Part shown: positions 8,075-17,393 of the stretch, in pieces | Layout of the letters: each line of letters opens with the position of its first letter | Position numbering within the stretch: position 1 is the first letter of the stretch | Assembly (NCBI RefSeq): GCF_014647455.2 | Contig: NZ_BMPF01000002.1 | Location: forward strand, 248,001-312,000 | Reading direction: 5' to 3' | Length of the DNA stretch: 64,000 nucleotides | Origin: Halarchaeum grantii | Lineage (GTDB): Archaea > Halobacteriota > Halobacteria > Halobacteriales > Halobacteriaceae | Notes under the pieces: generated by a model | What the model saw: the letters and a program-made list of their open reading frames with translations, nothing else | Database searches by the model: none | Told to the model about the DNA's origin: nothing | Program-made: the position numbers and the translations under genes

Positions 8075-10721
8075 GGCTGATCTTCCTCCGGAAGTACGTG
8101 CGCGCACTGATGCCGACGGCGTAGAACGTCAGAACGACCGCGAGGAGGACGAACGCGGTCGCCCACCCCATCGAGGGGGAGCCGCTGACGCCCGCCGCGA
8201 TGACCGCCCAGACCTGCGTCGGCAGGGAGGCCGAGGCGGAGACGAGCTGGTCGTTCACGACGAACGGCGGGCGGGTCACGAAGCGGAACCCGCCGAGGAC
8301 GTCGACGGATTCGGTGGCGTTGAGCGTCGAGCCGAGGACGAGGATGAGGGGCGCGGTCTCGCCGGCGACGCGCCCGACACCGAGGATGCCGCCGGTGATG
8401 ACGCCGGGCATCGCGGCGGGGAGGACGACGCTCCGAATCGTCTGCCACCGGGTCGCACCGAGCGCGGCGCTCGCGTCCCGGTACTCGTCCGGGACGGCCT
8501 TGATCGCCTCGCGACTCGTGATGAGGACGAGCGGGAGGAGCATGAACCCGAGGACGAGCTGGCCGGCGAGCAGTGAGGTGTCGCCGCCGAGGCGCGGAAT
8601 GAGGAACGCCGCGCCGAAGAGGCCGAAGACGACGCTCGGCGTGCTCCAGAGCGCGTTCGTCGCGACTTCGACGAGCGCGGTGAAGCGGCCCTGCTCGGCG
8701 TACTCGGTGAGGAAGACGGCGGCACCGACGCCCAGCGGCACCGCGAAGAGCGTCGAGCCGATGACGAGCCAGACGGTGCCGACGACCGCCGGCATGATGC
8801 CGCCGGGTTCCGCGCCGAGCGGGATGTACGCCTGCATCGTCATCGGCCACGAGAGCGTCCCGCCGGCGGCGACGGTGACGCCGAGGACGCCGAAGGGCGA
8901 ATCGGTGGTCCAGACGTGGAGGCCGGCGAGCGCGACGAACCCGGCGGTTCCCGCGACACCGAGCGTCGTCTCGTCCGCGAGGACCGCGCGTTGGAGCGGG
9001 CCGATCCCGTCGGCGCGGCGACGCGCGAGCGCCGTCACGACTGCGACGCCCGCGGAGGCGAGCGCGGCGACGAACGCGACGGCCGGGAGGACGTCGACGG
9101 CGCCGACGCCGGGTGCGACGCCGGCCGCCCACTCGAGAGCGAGCGCCGCCGTCAGGACGCCGAGGCCGCCGAAGACGCCGAGCGAGAGCAGTGGAGCGCG
9201 ATCCTGCGCGTGCGCGGCGAGCGTGCGTTCACCGCGGCCGGTGAGGAGGCCGACGAGCGCCGCGAGGAGGAGCGCAAGCGCCGCGAGCGCGCCGGCGACG
9301 CCGAGCGTCCCGACGAACGGGAGGCCGGCGAGAGCCGGGCCGGCGAGCACGAACAGCGCCGCGACGAAGACGAGCGCGGCGATGACGGTCGGAACGGCCG
9401 CGCGAGCGCGCTCGACGGTCGCGCTCGCGCTCCCGACGCCACGGAGCGAGCCGTAGCGCCGATAGAACGCCGCGAAGAGGGCGAGCGCGACGAGCGCGAG
9501 GAGGAGCGAGCCGACCGAGAACTCGGGCGTGACGGTGACGGCGGTGTCGAGGACGCGCGACTCGCGGTTCACCTGCACCGTGTACGTGTACGCGTAGACG
9601 AGCGGGGCGCGGGTGAGGAGGACGGAGCAGAGGAGCGCGACGGCGGCGCCGACGGCCGCGAGCGGGAGGACGCGGACGAGGGCGCGAGCGCCGTCGTGCC
9701 ACGCCTCCGTCCCGGCGGGCGTCCGGGCGGCGACGACGGCGAGCACCATCGCGGGGAGGAGGACGACGAGCGCGGCGAGCGCGCTGATGGTGAAGCCGTG
9801 CAGGGCGTAGCCGACGCCCTTCAGCGTGACGAACACGACGACGGCAGCCATCACGACGAGCATCAGGGAGGCGTTGAGGTTGATGACGAGGAACGCGCCG
9901 AACTCGCGGCCCTGCGCGCCGAACCCCGCGCGGCACTTCGCCGCCGCCCACGCGGAGACGATGGCGCCGAAGACGACGAATATCGGGACGACCGCGCCAC
10001 CGGTGAACCCACCGGAGACCGCCTGCGGGTCCCACTGCCAGCCGACGCCGATCATCGCCGTCGCGATCGTCGCCCCGAGCGCGCCGACGAGGAGCGCCGG
10101 CGGGAGCGTCGAGCCGAGGTCCTCGCGCGGCGCGACGGTGAGGACGAGCAGACCGACGCCCGCGAGGAGCGCGACGACCAGCCAGAGCGGCGTGTCGAAG
10201 CCGACGCGCGACCCGCCGACGGCGGCGCCGACGAGCAGGCCGAGGACGCCGAAGACGAGACCCGCGAGGAGGCCCGCGCTCGAATCCGGCGTGGTGGTGA
10301 CGACGCCGGTGCGCGAGGCGACGCCGGCGACGAGGACGCCGGCGGCTTCGACGAGGAGGATCGCGCCGAGGATGACGGCGAGCGAGAGCCCGGTGACGGC
10401 CGCGATAGCGGTGAGCGCGAGCGCCGCGACGGCGACCGCGGTTCCGATACCGCGAACGCGGCGCGACCGGATGGGCGCGACGTTCGTCCACGAGGCGAGC
10501 GCGAGCGCGCCGACCGCGCCGACGACGACCGCCGCGAACGCCCCGAGGAACCGCGTGAGTGCCGCCCCGGTCGCGTCGAGCGCGACGAGTTCGACGAGCG
10601 CGCAGAGCGCGACCGTGAAGCTCACGACGCCGAGCGCGATGACGCCGTCCAGCCCCCGGTCGTAGACGCTCGAGGACTCGTCGACGAGCGCGGTCTCCGA
10701 CGCGTCGTGGGCGGCGCTCAT
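8067..10721 (-). CDS. pstA: Phosphate ABC transporter permease PstA with very long hydrophobic N-terminus
   Basis: The protein has 884 residues, whereas classic PstA has about 300. The last 250-260 residues form a canonical PstA permease domain, including the coupling loop [25 protein letters not shown]. The preceding ~620 residues contain many predicted membrane segments broken by short loops, among them an extracytoplasmic stretch with [20 protein letters not shown]. Extended PstA is known in haloarchaea, but I recall shorter ones. The start overlaps the pstC stop by 4 nt. No frameshift or stop interrupts it and codon use matches the neighbours, so the length is real. Confidence 0.92.
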   Translation of the reverse strand: MSAAHDASETALVDESSSVYDRGLDGVIALGVVSFTVALCALVELVALDATGAALTRFLGAFAAVVVGAVGALALASWTNVAPIRSRRVRGIGTAVAVAALALTAIAAVTGLSLAVILGAILLVEAAGVLVAGVASRTGVVTTTPDSSAGLLAGLVFGVLGLLVGAAVGGSRVGFDTPLWLVVALLAGVGLLVLTVAPREDLGSTLPPALLVGALGATIATAMIGVGWQWDPQAVSGGFTGGAVVPIFVVFGAIVSAWAAAKCRAGFGAQGREFGAFLVINLNASLMLVVMAAVVVFVTLKGVGYALHGFTISALAALVVLLPAMVLAVVAARTPAGTEAWHDGARALVRVLPLAAVGAAVALLCSVLLTRAPLVYAYTYTVQVNRESRVLDTAVTVTPEFSVGSLLLALVALALFAAFYRRYGSLRGVGSASATVERARAAVPTVIAALVFVAALFVLAGPALAGLPFVGTLGVAGALAALALLLAALVGLLTGRGERTLAAHAQDRAPLLSLGVFGGLGVLTAALALEWAAGVAPGVGAVDVLPAVAFVAALASAGVAVVTALARRRADGIGPLQRAVLADETTLGVAGTAGFVALAGLHVWTTDSPFGVLGVTVAAGGTLSWPMTMQAYIPLGAEPGGIMPAVVGTVWLVIGSTLFAVPLGVGAAVFLTEYAEQGRFTALVEVATNALWSTPSVVFGLFGAAFLIPRLGGDTSLLAGQLVLGFMLLPLVLITSREAIKAVPDEYRDASAALGATRWQTIRSVVLPAAMPGVITGGILGVGRVAGETAPLILVLGSTLNATESVDVLGGFRFVTRPPFVVNDQLVSASASLPTQVWAVIAAGVSGSPSMGWATAFVLLAVVLTFYAVGISARTYFRRKISHD

Positions 10722-11839
10722 TGGCTCCCCTCCAAGCGCTCCTTCATCCGCTGTTCGACGTAGCGCGAGACGACGCTCATGCTCGCGACGATGGCGAAGA
10801 GGAGGACGCCCGCGACGAACAGGACGTCGAGCGTGCTCTCCGAGGCGCTCCCGTACTGGGTGGCGATGAGACTCGTCAGCGTCGCCCCCGCGTCGAAGAT
10901 ATCGAAGAGCGGGTTCGCGAGGCCGACGCCGGCCGCCATGATCGCGGCGACCGCCATCGTCTCGCCGATCGCGCGACCGAGCCCGAGGATGATGCCCGCC
11001 GAGATCCCCGAGAACGCCGCCGGGATGGAGATGCTCTTCATCGTCTGCCAGCGCGTCGCGCCCATCGCGATCGAGCCGTCACGCATCGACTCCGGCACGC
11101 TCGAGAGCGCGTCCTCGGCGACGGAGACCACCGTCGGGAGCGCCATCACGCCGACGACGATGCCCGCGATGAGGAAGCTCGCGCCGTCGTCGAGGAAGGA
11201 CGTCTGGATGAAGCCGTTCAGGACCTGGAAGCCGATGAAGCCGTAGACGATGGATGGGATGCCCGCGAGCACCTCGATCCCGGGCTTGACGACCTCACGA
11301 ACGCGCGGACTCGCGATCTCCGCGATGAAGAGCGCGCCGAAGAGCCCGAGCGGTCCCGCGACCGCGCCCGCGATTATCGTCACGATCACCGTCGCCCAAA
11401 TCGTCGGAACGAGCGAGTAGACGTCCGCGCTCGGGTTCCACGTCGAGTCGCTCGCCGGGAGGACGGCGTCGAGCCAGAAGAACCACCTCGTCTGGCCGTC
11501 CTCGACGGGGATGACGAGGAGGCCGGTGCCGTGCTCGACGAACGCGGGAAACGCGCTCGCGAACAGGAAGTAGGTGATGAAGCCGACCGTGAGCACGGTA
11601 GAAGCGGTGGCGACGAGCGTCAGCAGCCGCGCGACGGCGGCCTGGTGGGTGACCCACCCGATTGCGGTGACGGCCACGAACGCCCCGAGGACCGGGACGG
11701 CGTACGCGGGGACGAAGAGGAACACGACCGCCAGCGCCGCGAGCAGGACGCCCAGCGTCGCGACGAGGAGGTTCGCGCCCGACCCGGCGTCCTCGCCGAC
11801 CGCCAGTTTACGGAACGTCGTCTGTGCGTCTTCGAACAT
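10718..11839 (-). CDS. pstC: Phosphate ABC transporter permease
   Basis: The 373-residue membrane protein pairs with PstA to form the phosphate channel. It has about eight hydrophobic segments: an N-terminal pair (residues ~25-60) and the core permease domain with the coupling loop ESMRDGSIAMGATRWQTMKS and GLGRAIGETMAVAAIMAAG. PstC is recognised by the combination of an extracytoplasmic segment near residues 110-145 and its position directly downstream of pstS. A 78-nt gap with a stem-loop separates it from pstS; the stop overlaps pstA by 4 nt. Confidence 0.94.
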   Translation of the reverse strand: MFEDAQTTFRKLAVGEDAGSGANLLVATLGVLLAALAVVFLFVPAYAVPVLGAFVAVTAIGWVTHQAAVARLLTLVATASTVLTVGFITYFLFASAFPAFVEHGTGLLVIPVEDGQTRWFFWLDAVLPASDSTWNPSADVYSLVPTIWATVIVTIIAGAVAGPLGLFGALFIAEIASPRVREVVKPGIEVLAGIPSIVYGFIGFQVLNGFIQTSFLDDGASFLIAGIVVGVMALPTVVSVAEDALSSVPESMRDGSIAMGATRWQTMKSISIPAAFSGISAGIILGLGRAIGETMAVAAIMAAGVGLANPLFDIFDAGATLTSLIATQYGSASESTLDVLFVAGVLLFAIVASMSVVSRYVEQRMKERLEGSQ

Positions 11840-11896
11840 GTAGTGGTGTGTTAAATAGGAGTGTCGCTGGTCGATTGGACGGCGACGCGGTCTCCG

Positions 11897-11919
11897 AGAG
11901 CGCCCGCGGCGAGCGCTCT
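11897..11919 (-). terminator. Stem-loop between pstS and pstC
   Basis: A perfect 7-bp inverted repeat (AGAGCGC at 11897-11903, GCGCTCT at 11913-11919, 9-nt loop) sits exactly at the pstS stop codon. In binding-protein transporter operons such hairpins commonly stabilise or partly terminate the message so that the binding protein is made in excess. No T-run follows, so RNA processing or stabilisation is as likely as termination. Confidence 0.4.
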
Positions 11920-13042
11920 AGACCTGGTCGGGGAGCTTCGCGCGCTCCTCTTCGAGGCGTCGCTCGCCGAGCGTGAAGTAGTTGTTCGGCGCGACGAACG
12001 TGTCCTGCCCGAACTCGGAGAGGATCATGTTGATGAAGGCGCCCTCCTTCTCGGAGGTGCCCTCCCACGTGTACATGTGGAGGTCGCGCGAGAGCGGGTA
12101 GGACTTCGAGTCGAGGCCGTTCTGGTCGTCGCCGTAGGAGTACGTCGTCCCCTCCCACTCGAGCGAGATCGGCGTGACGCCCTCGGTGTCGAGGAACGCG
12201 AGCGCGAGGTAGCTGATCGCGTTGTCCGCTTGCGCGATCGCCTGCGCGAGACGCTGGTTCTGCCCGTAGCGGTTCGCGACCGTCGTCTCCTCCTCGGGGT
12301 TGCCGTAGACGTTCGAGACGAAGGACGTCCGCGTCCCGGAGCCCTTGACGCGGCCGAGGACCTGAATCTCCTTGTCCGGGCCGCCGAGTTCGGACCAGTT
12401 CGTGATGCGGCCCTTGTAGAGGTCCTTGAGCTGCTGGCCGGTGATCTTCGAGACGCCCGCCTCCGCGATTTCGCTGGAGACGACGAGCGGCTGGCCGTCG
12501 ACGCCGACGACGTGGTCGATGAAGCTCTCGTAGGAGTCCCGATCCGGGAGCTCGTCCTGCACGCTCCCGCTCGCGTTCCCGATGTCGAGCTGGCCGTTCA
12601 TCACCTTCTCGACGCCCGTCCCGGAGTGGCTGAGCGCGACCGAAGCCGTGAACGGCGGGTCGCCGTTCTCCTTCGCTTCGAAGCCGTAGAGGCCCGCCCA
12701 GTAGTCCGCGAGCGCTTTCTCCGTGTCGATGTTGTACTCGCCGTGGGGCCAGTACTCCGTGTCGCTCGCCGGACGGTTCGCGTTCCAGTAGGACGCCGCC
12801 GTGTTCGCGATCGGGTAGACCGTCGAGGACCCGCCGGCCTCAAGCGGACTGATACTCTGGCTCGCGCTCGAACCGCTACTCGTGGTCGTCTGCTCCGTCG
12901 TTCCGGACGACGTGGTCGTCGATTCACTCGAGTTCGATCCCCCACAGCCCGCGAGTGCCGCCGCCCCCGCAGCGCCCGATGTGACGAGGAAGTTACGCCG
13001 CGACACCAGACTCGACAGGTCATCTCCGTCGTGCGTCATCAC
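11918..13042 (-). CDS. pstS: Phosphate-binding lipoprotein PstS (Tat substrate)
   Basis: The 374-residue extracytoplasmic protein captures phosphate for PstCAB. The N-terminus carries a twin-arginine signal (SRRNFL, residues 14-19), a hydrophobic Ala-rich segment and a lipobox LAGC with the anchored cysteine at about residue 33. A Ser/Thr-rich linker (about 37-65) follows, then the phosphate-binding fold with GGSSTVYPIA and the GSGTRTSF motif. The first two codons are both ATG (13042 and 13039), and either could start. It is the first gene of the operon, behind a TATA box and two dyads. Confidence 0.95.
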   Translation of the reverse strand: MMTHDGDDLSSLVSRRNFLVTSGAAGAAALAGCGGSNSSESTTTSSGTTEQTTTSSGSSASQSISPLEAGGSSTVYPIANTAASYWNANRPASDTEYWPHGEYNIDTEKALADYWAGLYGFEAKENGDPPFTASVALSHSGTGVEKVMNGQLDIGNASGSVQDELPDRDSYESFIDHVVGVDGQPLVVSSEIAEAGVSKITGQQLKDLYKGRITNWSELGGPDKEIQVLGRVKGSGTRTSFVSNVYGNPEEETTVANRYGQNQRLAQAIAQADNAISYLALAFLDTEGVTPISLEWEGTTYSYGDDQNGLDSKSYPLSRDLHMYTWEGTSEKEGAFINMILSEFGQDTFVAPNNYFTLGERRLEEERAKLPDQV

Positions 13043-13065
13043 CAGATACCACCCGGTTCTCTACT

Positions 13066-13082
13066 AAACCGGTTTATAATAG
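13066..13082 (-). promoter_or_regulatory. pst operon core promoter with overlapping palindrome
   Basis: On the minus strand the sequence reads CTATTATAAACCGGTTT. The TATA core (13073-13080) centres about 35 nt before the first pstS ATG, so the predicted 5' leader is only about 10 nt. The perfect palindrome AAACCGGTTT (13066-13075) overlaps the downstream edge of the TATA box. A protein bound there would block TBP/TFB, so this is a candidate repressor site. Confidence 0.55.
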
Positions 13083-13092
13083 GGGTACGAAC

Positions 13093-13132
13093 CGATCAGA
13101 GCCGTCCCGACTGCAATAGCGTGCTCTGATCG
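13093..13132. promoter_or_regulatory. 10+10 bp inverted repeat upstream of the pst promoter
   Basis: CGATCAGAGC (13093-13102) and GCTCTGATCG (13123-13132) are perfect inverted arms 30 bp apart, about three helical turns. They lie 13-52 bp upstream of the pstS TATA box, where archaeal activators usually bind. The element is intergenic with nothing else overlapping it. A phosphate-responsive regulator, possibly the AbrB-PhoU protein of the same operon, could bind here; that link is inference. Confidence 0.5.
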
Positions 13133-13232
13133 TCTATTATCGAACCCCACCGCTATTGATGCCTATATAGGTTGACGGGTGCGCGCGGGACTCGTCGCCG
13201 CCGCCCCGCGAGGAGAGACTGTTCGAGGAGAG

Positions 13233-13667
13233 TCAGTTCGCGTCCCGCCCGCTCTCGCTCGGGTAGTGCCACTCGATCTCGGTCGTACACCACGGGCAGA
13301 AGTCGAGCTCCGTATCGAGACTCCGCCCGCAGGCCGGACACGCCGGTTCGCCGTCGCGCGTCTGCGACGGCGTCGCCTCCCGAACGGCGAGCACGTAGGC
13401 GTCCACGACGTTACAGAGGCGGACGACGAGCACGCCGACCGCGGCCTCGAGCGGGACCGCGACCGACCCGAGCGCCCCGAAGTTCCCGGCGACGATCGCC
13501 TGCTCGTAGGCGGCGAGCGTCGCGTCCGGAACGAGCACGTAGGACGTCACGAGCGAGAGCGCGACCCAGCCGATCGCGCGGAGCCACGCACGGAGATAGA
13601 GGTGGCCGACGCCCGGATAGACGACCGAGAGGGCGGCAGCGACGACGCCCCTGCGATTGACACTCAC
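13233..13667 (-). CDS. Small membrane protein with C-terminal zinc ribbon
   Basis: The 144-residue protein has two or three hydrophobic segments in residues 1-90, including YPGVGHLYLRAWLRAIGWVA, the glycine-rich pattern of TM2-like and zinc-ribbon membrane proteins. A C-terminal zinc ribbon follows: CPACGRSL and CPWCTTEI, with four cysteines in two CxxC pairs. The family is widespread and conserved in haloarchaea but uncharacterised. It stands alone between pstS and lonB, all on the minus strand, with gaps of about 190 and 110 nt. Confidence 0.8.
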   Translation of the reverse strand: MSVNRRGVVAAALSVVYPGVGHLYLRAWLRAIGWVALSLVTSYVLVPDATLAAYEQAIVAGNFGALGSVAVPLEAAVGVLVVRLCNVVDAYVLAVREATPSQTRDGEPACPACGRSLDTELDFCPWCTTEIEWHYPSESGRDAN

Positions 13668-13778
13668 GGATAGCTACCTATCGGGGATACTCGGCCTTAA
13701 GGCCACGCCTTCCGTCACGACCCGCGTCGAAGGCGGGCCGGGCCGACGGCGCGGACGAGAAAGACGGAAAGAGGGCGT

Positions 13779-15854
13779 CTACTGCGGGGACGGGCTACCG
13801 CTACCGCCCTGCGGAGTCGCACCGCGCTCGAGGGCGCCGCCCGTGATGTTCTTCAGTCGGTCGACGAGCGAGTCCTTCTCCGGTTCGCCGACGAGCGCGA
13901 TGTCGAGGACTTCGCTGATGTGGCTGACCGGGATGACCTCGATCTGGTCCTTGTACTCGTCCTCGATCATGACGTCCTGCTCGTTCGCCTTCGGGATGAT
14001 GACGCGCTTACAGCCCGCCTTCGCGGCGGCCTCGATCTTGTGCGTCACGCCCCCGACGGGGAGGACGTCGCCGCGCACGGAGAGACTGCCGGTCATCGCG
14101 ATGTCCTGCGCGATGGGGATGCCTTCGAGCGCGCTGATGACGGCGGTGGCGACCGTGATCGACGCCGAGTCGCCCTCCACGCCCTCGTAGGACTGCACGA
14201 ACTGGATGTGGATGTCCTTGTCCGCGATCCCCTCGCCGCTGTACTTCTTGATGATCGCGGAGACGTTCTCGACGGCCTCCTGGGCGATCTCCTGCAGTTT
14301 GCCGGTGGCGAATATCTCGCCACCCTCGCCCTGTCGCGGGGTCACTTCGGCCATGACGGGCATCATGATGCCGGAGTCCCCGCCCATGACGGCGAGGCCG
14401 TTCACGCGGCCGACCGCTTCGCCCTCGGAGGTCTTCAGCTCGTAGTCCTTCCGGCGGGCGATGTAGTTGTCCGCGACCTGCTGCTCGATAGAGCGCGAGC
14501 GCTTCTTCGCCTCGAGGACGTCCGAGCGCTCGGTCTGCTCCTTGTCCTTCGAGCGCGCGATGTCGCCGGCGACGCGGACGAGCCCACCGAGGTTACGCAG
14601 TTCGAGCGTGAGGTGGTCCTTCCGGCCGGCGCGGCGCTTCGCTTCGAGGATGACCTCGCGGACGGCGTCCGGCGTGAAGTGCGGCAGGCGGCCGTCCTTC
14701 TCGACTTCCTGTGCGACGAAGCGCGCGTACTTGCGGCGCATCTCCGCCGTGTCGTCGATGGTGTCGTCCATGTACACCTCGTAGCCGTACCCCTTGATAC
14801 GGCTCCGAAGCGCCGGATGCATGTTCTCCATCGCGTCCATGTTCCCCGCGGCGACCATGATGAAGTCACAGGGGACGGGTTCGGTCTGCACCATCGCGCC
14901 CGAGGAGCGCTCGGACTGGCCGGTGATGGAGAACTCGCCCTCCTGAATCGCCGTCATCAGGTGCTGCTGGGAGCGGACGTCGAGCGTGTTGATCTCGTCG
15001 ATGAAGAGCACGCCCTTGTTCGCCTTGTGGATCTCGCCGGCCTCGACGCGGTCGTGGCTCGGCGTCTCCATTCCACCGCTCTGGAACGGGTCGTGGCGAA
15101 CGTCGCCGAGGAGCGCGCCGGCGTGCGCGCCCGTCGCGTCCTCGAAGGGCGCCGTCTGCCGCTCGGCGTTGTTGATGAGGAGCTTCGGAATCATCGCGTC
15201 GCTCCCGCGGTTCGAGTAGCGGAACGCGAAGTAGATGACCGCCGCGGCGATGATCCCCATCAGGATCTGGCCGACGACGAGGAAGGCGTAGCCGACGACG
15301 ACCGCGAGGACGATCCACATGAGGAACGAGCGCATCTGGTTGCGCTTGCGGACTTCCTCCTGGTGGGCCTCGACGATCTGGTTCCCCTTCCCGGCCGGGA
15401 CGGTTCGGACCTTCGGCTCGTTCGAGTCGTCCGGGTTGTGGTAGACGAGGACGTCCTGCAGGTTCTCCTGCGGTAGGAGCTGGCTCATCGCCTTCGCGAG
15501 CATGGACTTCCCCGTCCCCGGAGTGCCGATCATCATCACGTGGCGGTGCTGTTTGGCCGCGCGCATCACGATGTCGCGAGCCTCCTCTTGGCCGATGACC
15601 TGATCGACCAAGCGGTCGGGCACCTTGATGTCCGCGGTCGAGTCGACCTGGAGACCGCCGAGGAGGTCGTCCCCGGCGTTCTCCTCGTCGATCTCGACGT
15701 CGCCCTCGACGTCGACCTGACTGCCGAGGTCGTCGAGGTCACCGTCGGGAGCGGGGTCGACCTCGTCGAGATCGCCGTCGGACGAGGGGTCGGACTCTGG
15801 GTCGGTGTCGTTCTCCCCCTCTAAGGGAGTATTAGTCGTGCGGTCGTTGCTCAT
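13779..15854 (-). CDS. lonB: ATP-dependent protease LonB (archaeal, membrane-anchored)
   Basis: The 691-residue protein is the essential archaeal membrane Lon. An acidic N-terminus (residues 1-75) precedes the AAA+ module with Walker A GTPGTGKS at about 110-117. Two membrane helices are inserted at about 176-211, placing both enzymatic domains on the cytoplasmic face. Walker B is VLFIDEINTL. The C-terminal protease domain has the Ser-Lys dyad at about S563 (EGDSASI) and K606 (THKIEAAAKAG). Length and domain order are typical. In haloarchaea LonB degrades, among others, phytoene synthase and other membrane-linked substrates. Confidence 0.97.
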   Translation of the reverse strand: MSNDRTTNTPLEGENDTDPESDPSSDGDLDEVDPAPDGDLDDLGSQVDVEGDVEIDEENAGDDLLGGLQVDSTADIKVPDRLVDQVIGQEEARDIVMRAAKQHRHVMMIGTPGTGKSMLAKAMSQLLPQENLQDVLVYHNPDDSNEPKVRTVPAGKGNQIVEAHQEEVRKRNQMRSFLMWIVLAVVVGYAFLVVGQILMGIIAAAVIYFAFRYSNRGSDAMIPKLLINNAERQTAPFEDATGAHAGALLGDVRHDPFQSGGMETPSHDRVEAGEIHKANKGVLFIDEINTLDVRSQQHLMTAIQEGEFSITGQSERSSGAMVQTEPVPCDFIMVAAGNMDAMENMHPALRSRIKGYGYEVYMDDTIDDTAEMRRKYARFVAQEVEKDGRLPHFTPDAVREVILEAKRRAGRKDHLTLELRNLGGLVRVAGDIARSKDKEQTERSDVLEAKKRSRSIEQQVADNYIARRKDYELKTSEGEAVGRVNGLAVMGGDSGIMMPVMAEVTPRQGEGGEIFATGKLQEIAQEAVENVSAIIKKYSGEGIADKDIHIQFVQSYEGVEGDSASITVATAVISALEGIPIAQDIAMTGSLSVRGDVLPVGGVTHKIEAAAKAGCKRVIIPKANEQDVMIEDEYKDQIEVIPVSHISEVLDIALVGEPEKDSLVDRLKNITGGALERGATPQGGSGSPSPQ

Positions 15855-15888
15855 AGAACCCTTATCGCTAGTCGGACGAAGGGGAGCG

Positions 15889-15903
15889 CGATTGATATAC
15901 TTT
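15889..15903 (-). promoter_or_regulatory. lonB promoter
   Basis: On the minus strand AAAGTATATCAAT lies about 44 nt before the lonB ATG, a TATA-like element predicting a short leader of about 17 nt. The 179-nt intergenic region also has to hold the divergent nadM promoter, for which CCTTATG near 15985 is the best candidate. Confidence 0.4.
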
Positions 15904-16033
15904 CTCCCTCCAGTAAGCGACGAAAACGCCGGACTCCGGCGGGGAGCGCCCCGTATTCGGCGTTCCAGCCACGGCGACTCGCCACCCTTATGCGCGAGGG
16001 GAGGATGAGTGGGGATAACGCGGCCACTACACT

Positions 16034-16558
16034 ATGACCCGTGGGTTCTACATCGGTCGGTTCCAGCCCTATCACCAGGGCCACCACCGCGTCGTCCAGG
16101 AGATCGCCGAGGAAGTCGACGAGCTCGTTCTCGGTATCGGGAGCGCCGACCAGTCGCACAGCGTCCGCAACCCGTTCACGGGCGGCGAACGCATCATGAT
16201 GATCACGAAGGCGCTCGTCGACGTCGACCTCGTGACGTACGCCGTCCCCATCGAGGACATCAACCGGAACGCCGTCTGGGTAAGTCACGTCCAGTCGATG
16301 AGCCCGAACTTCGACGTCGCGTACTCGAACAACCCGCTCGTCGTTCGGCTCTTCGAGGAGGCCGGCATCGAGGTGCGCGGCTCGCCGATGTTCGACCGCG
16401 AGGTGCTGCGCGGCACCGAGGTCCGCGAGCGCATGGTCGCCGGCGACGACTGGGCGGACCTCGTCCCCGACCCCGTCGAGCGCGTCGTCCACGAGGTCGA
16501 CGGCGTCGAGCGAATCCGGCAGGTGGGCGACACCGACATCGACTCGCCCAACGACTGA
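16034..16558 (+). CDS. nadM: Nicotinamide-nucleotide adenylyltransferase
   Basis: The 174-residue enzyme joins ATP to nicotinamide mononucleotide, the last steps of NAD synthesis and salvage. It starts with the nucleotidyltransferase motif GFYIGRFQPYHQGHHRVV, which contains the (H/T)xGH signature as HQGH, and has the GSADQSHSVRNPFTGGER segment and a C-terminal RGTEVRERM (the archaeal counterpart of ISSTxxR). Length and motifs match the archaeal NadM family. It is divergent from lonB and followed after 82 nt by the SAM hydrolase gene. Confidence 0.95.
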   Translation: MTRGFYIGRFQPYHQGHHRVVQEIAEEVDELVLGIGSADQSHSVRNPFTGGERIMMITKALVDVDLVTYAVPIEDINRNAVWVSHVQSMSPNFDVAYSNNPLVVRLFEEAGIEVRGSPMFDREVLRGTEVRERMVAGDDWADLVPDPVERVVHEVDGVERIRQVGDTDIDSPND

Positions 16559-16640
16559 CGCGCGCCCACCCGGCACGGTCGCGCCGACGCGGCGGCGCGG
16601 GGCCGTGCGCTTTTACTCGCGCCCGCCCGTTCGCCCGCCC

Positions 16641-17393
16641 GTGATCACGCTCGCATCAGACTTCGGGTCGCCGTATCCGGCGGCGATGCGCGGCGTCCTC
16701 TGCTCGCGCTCGGACGCCCGCCTCGTCGACGTCGCACACGACTTCCCGCGACAGGACGTCCGCGCGGCGGCGTTCTGGCTTCGCGAACTCCTCCCGTCGT
16801 TCCCGGCGGCGACGCACCTCGCCGTCGTCGACCCGGGCGTCGGCACCGACCGCCGGCCGCTCGCCATCGAGGCGGGCGAGCACGCGCTCGTCGGCCCGGA
16901 CAACGGCCTCCTCATGCCGGCGGCGCGGGAACTCGCCGGCGACGCGCCGCTCGCGTGCTACGAGATTCCCGTCGAGGACCCGGAGAGCGCGACGTTCCAC
17001 GGCCGCGACGTCTTCGCGCCCGCCGCCGCCGCAGTCCACGACGACGGCCTCGACGCGCTCGACTATCCGGAAGTCGAGGACCCCGTCGACCTCTCCTTCC
17101 CCGAGCCGTCCGTCGCGGACGGCGAAGCGCGCGGCGAGGTCCTCGTCGTCGACGGCTTCGGGAACGCCATCACGAACCTCGACGGGGCGCTACTCGCCGG
17201 CCGCTGGGGCGAGTACGCCCGCGTGAACGGGGACCGCGTCCCGGTCGCTCGGACGTACGACGCCGTCGACGCCGACGAGCGCCTGCTCACGGTCGGGAGC
17301 CATGGCGCCGTCGAGCTCGCGGTGAACCGGGGACGGGGTGAGGAAGCGTTCGGCGTCCGACCCGGTAGTCGGGTGGTGCTCGACCGCCCCTAG
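16641..17393 (+). CDS. SAM hydrolase / S-adenosyl-L-methionine hydroxide adenosyltransferase (DUF62)
   Basis: The 250-residue protein belongs to the DUF62/SAM hydroxide adenosyltransferase family, which splits SAM to adenosine and methionine using an activated water. Family segments visible are ITLASDFGSPYPAAMRG, HLAVVDPGVGTDRRPL, VGPDNGLL, TFHGRDVFAPAAA and VDGFGNAITNL. GTG 16641 is chosen because the conserved N-terminus starts there and TTTTACT lies about 27 nt upstream. An in-frame start at 16605 would add an unlikely Arg/Pro-rich tail. The stop shares the tetranucleotide CTAG with the convergent gene. Confidence 0.88.
   Translation: MITLASDFGSPYPAAMRGVLCSRSDARLVDVAHDFPRQDVRAAAFWLRELLPSFPAATHLAVVDPGVGTDRRPLAIEAGEHALVGPDNGLLMPAARELAGDAPLACYEIPVEDPESATFHGRDVFAPAAAAVHDDGLDALDYPEVEDPVDLSFPEPSVADGEARGEVLVVDGFGNAITNLDGALLAGRWGEYARVNGDRVPVARTYDAVDADERLLTVGSHGAVELAVNRGRGEEAFGVRPGSRVVLDRP

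Noticed and set aside
8916-10763. 615-codon plus-strand open frame opposite pstA
   Set aside because: It is an antisense shadow of the GC-rich PstA gene; composition is Arg/Glu/Asp-rich with no fold, and the minus frame encodes a clear permease.
11851-11858. AT-rich TTAAATAG as a pstC promoter
   Set aside because: It lies only about 16 nt from the pstC ATG, so transcription from it would start inside the gene; it is probably just an AT-rich linker.
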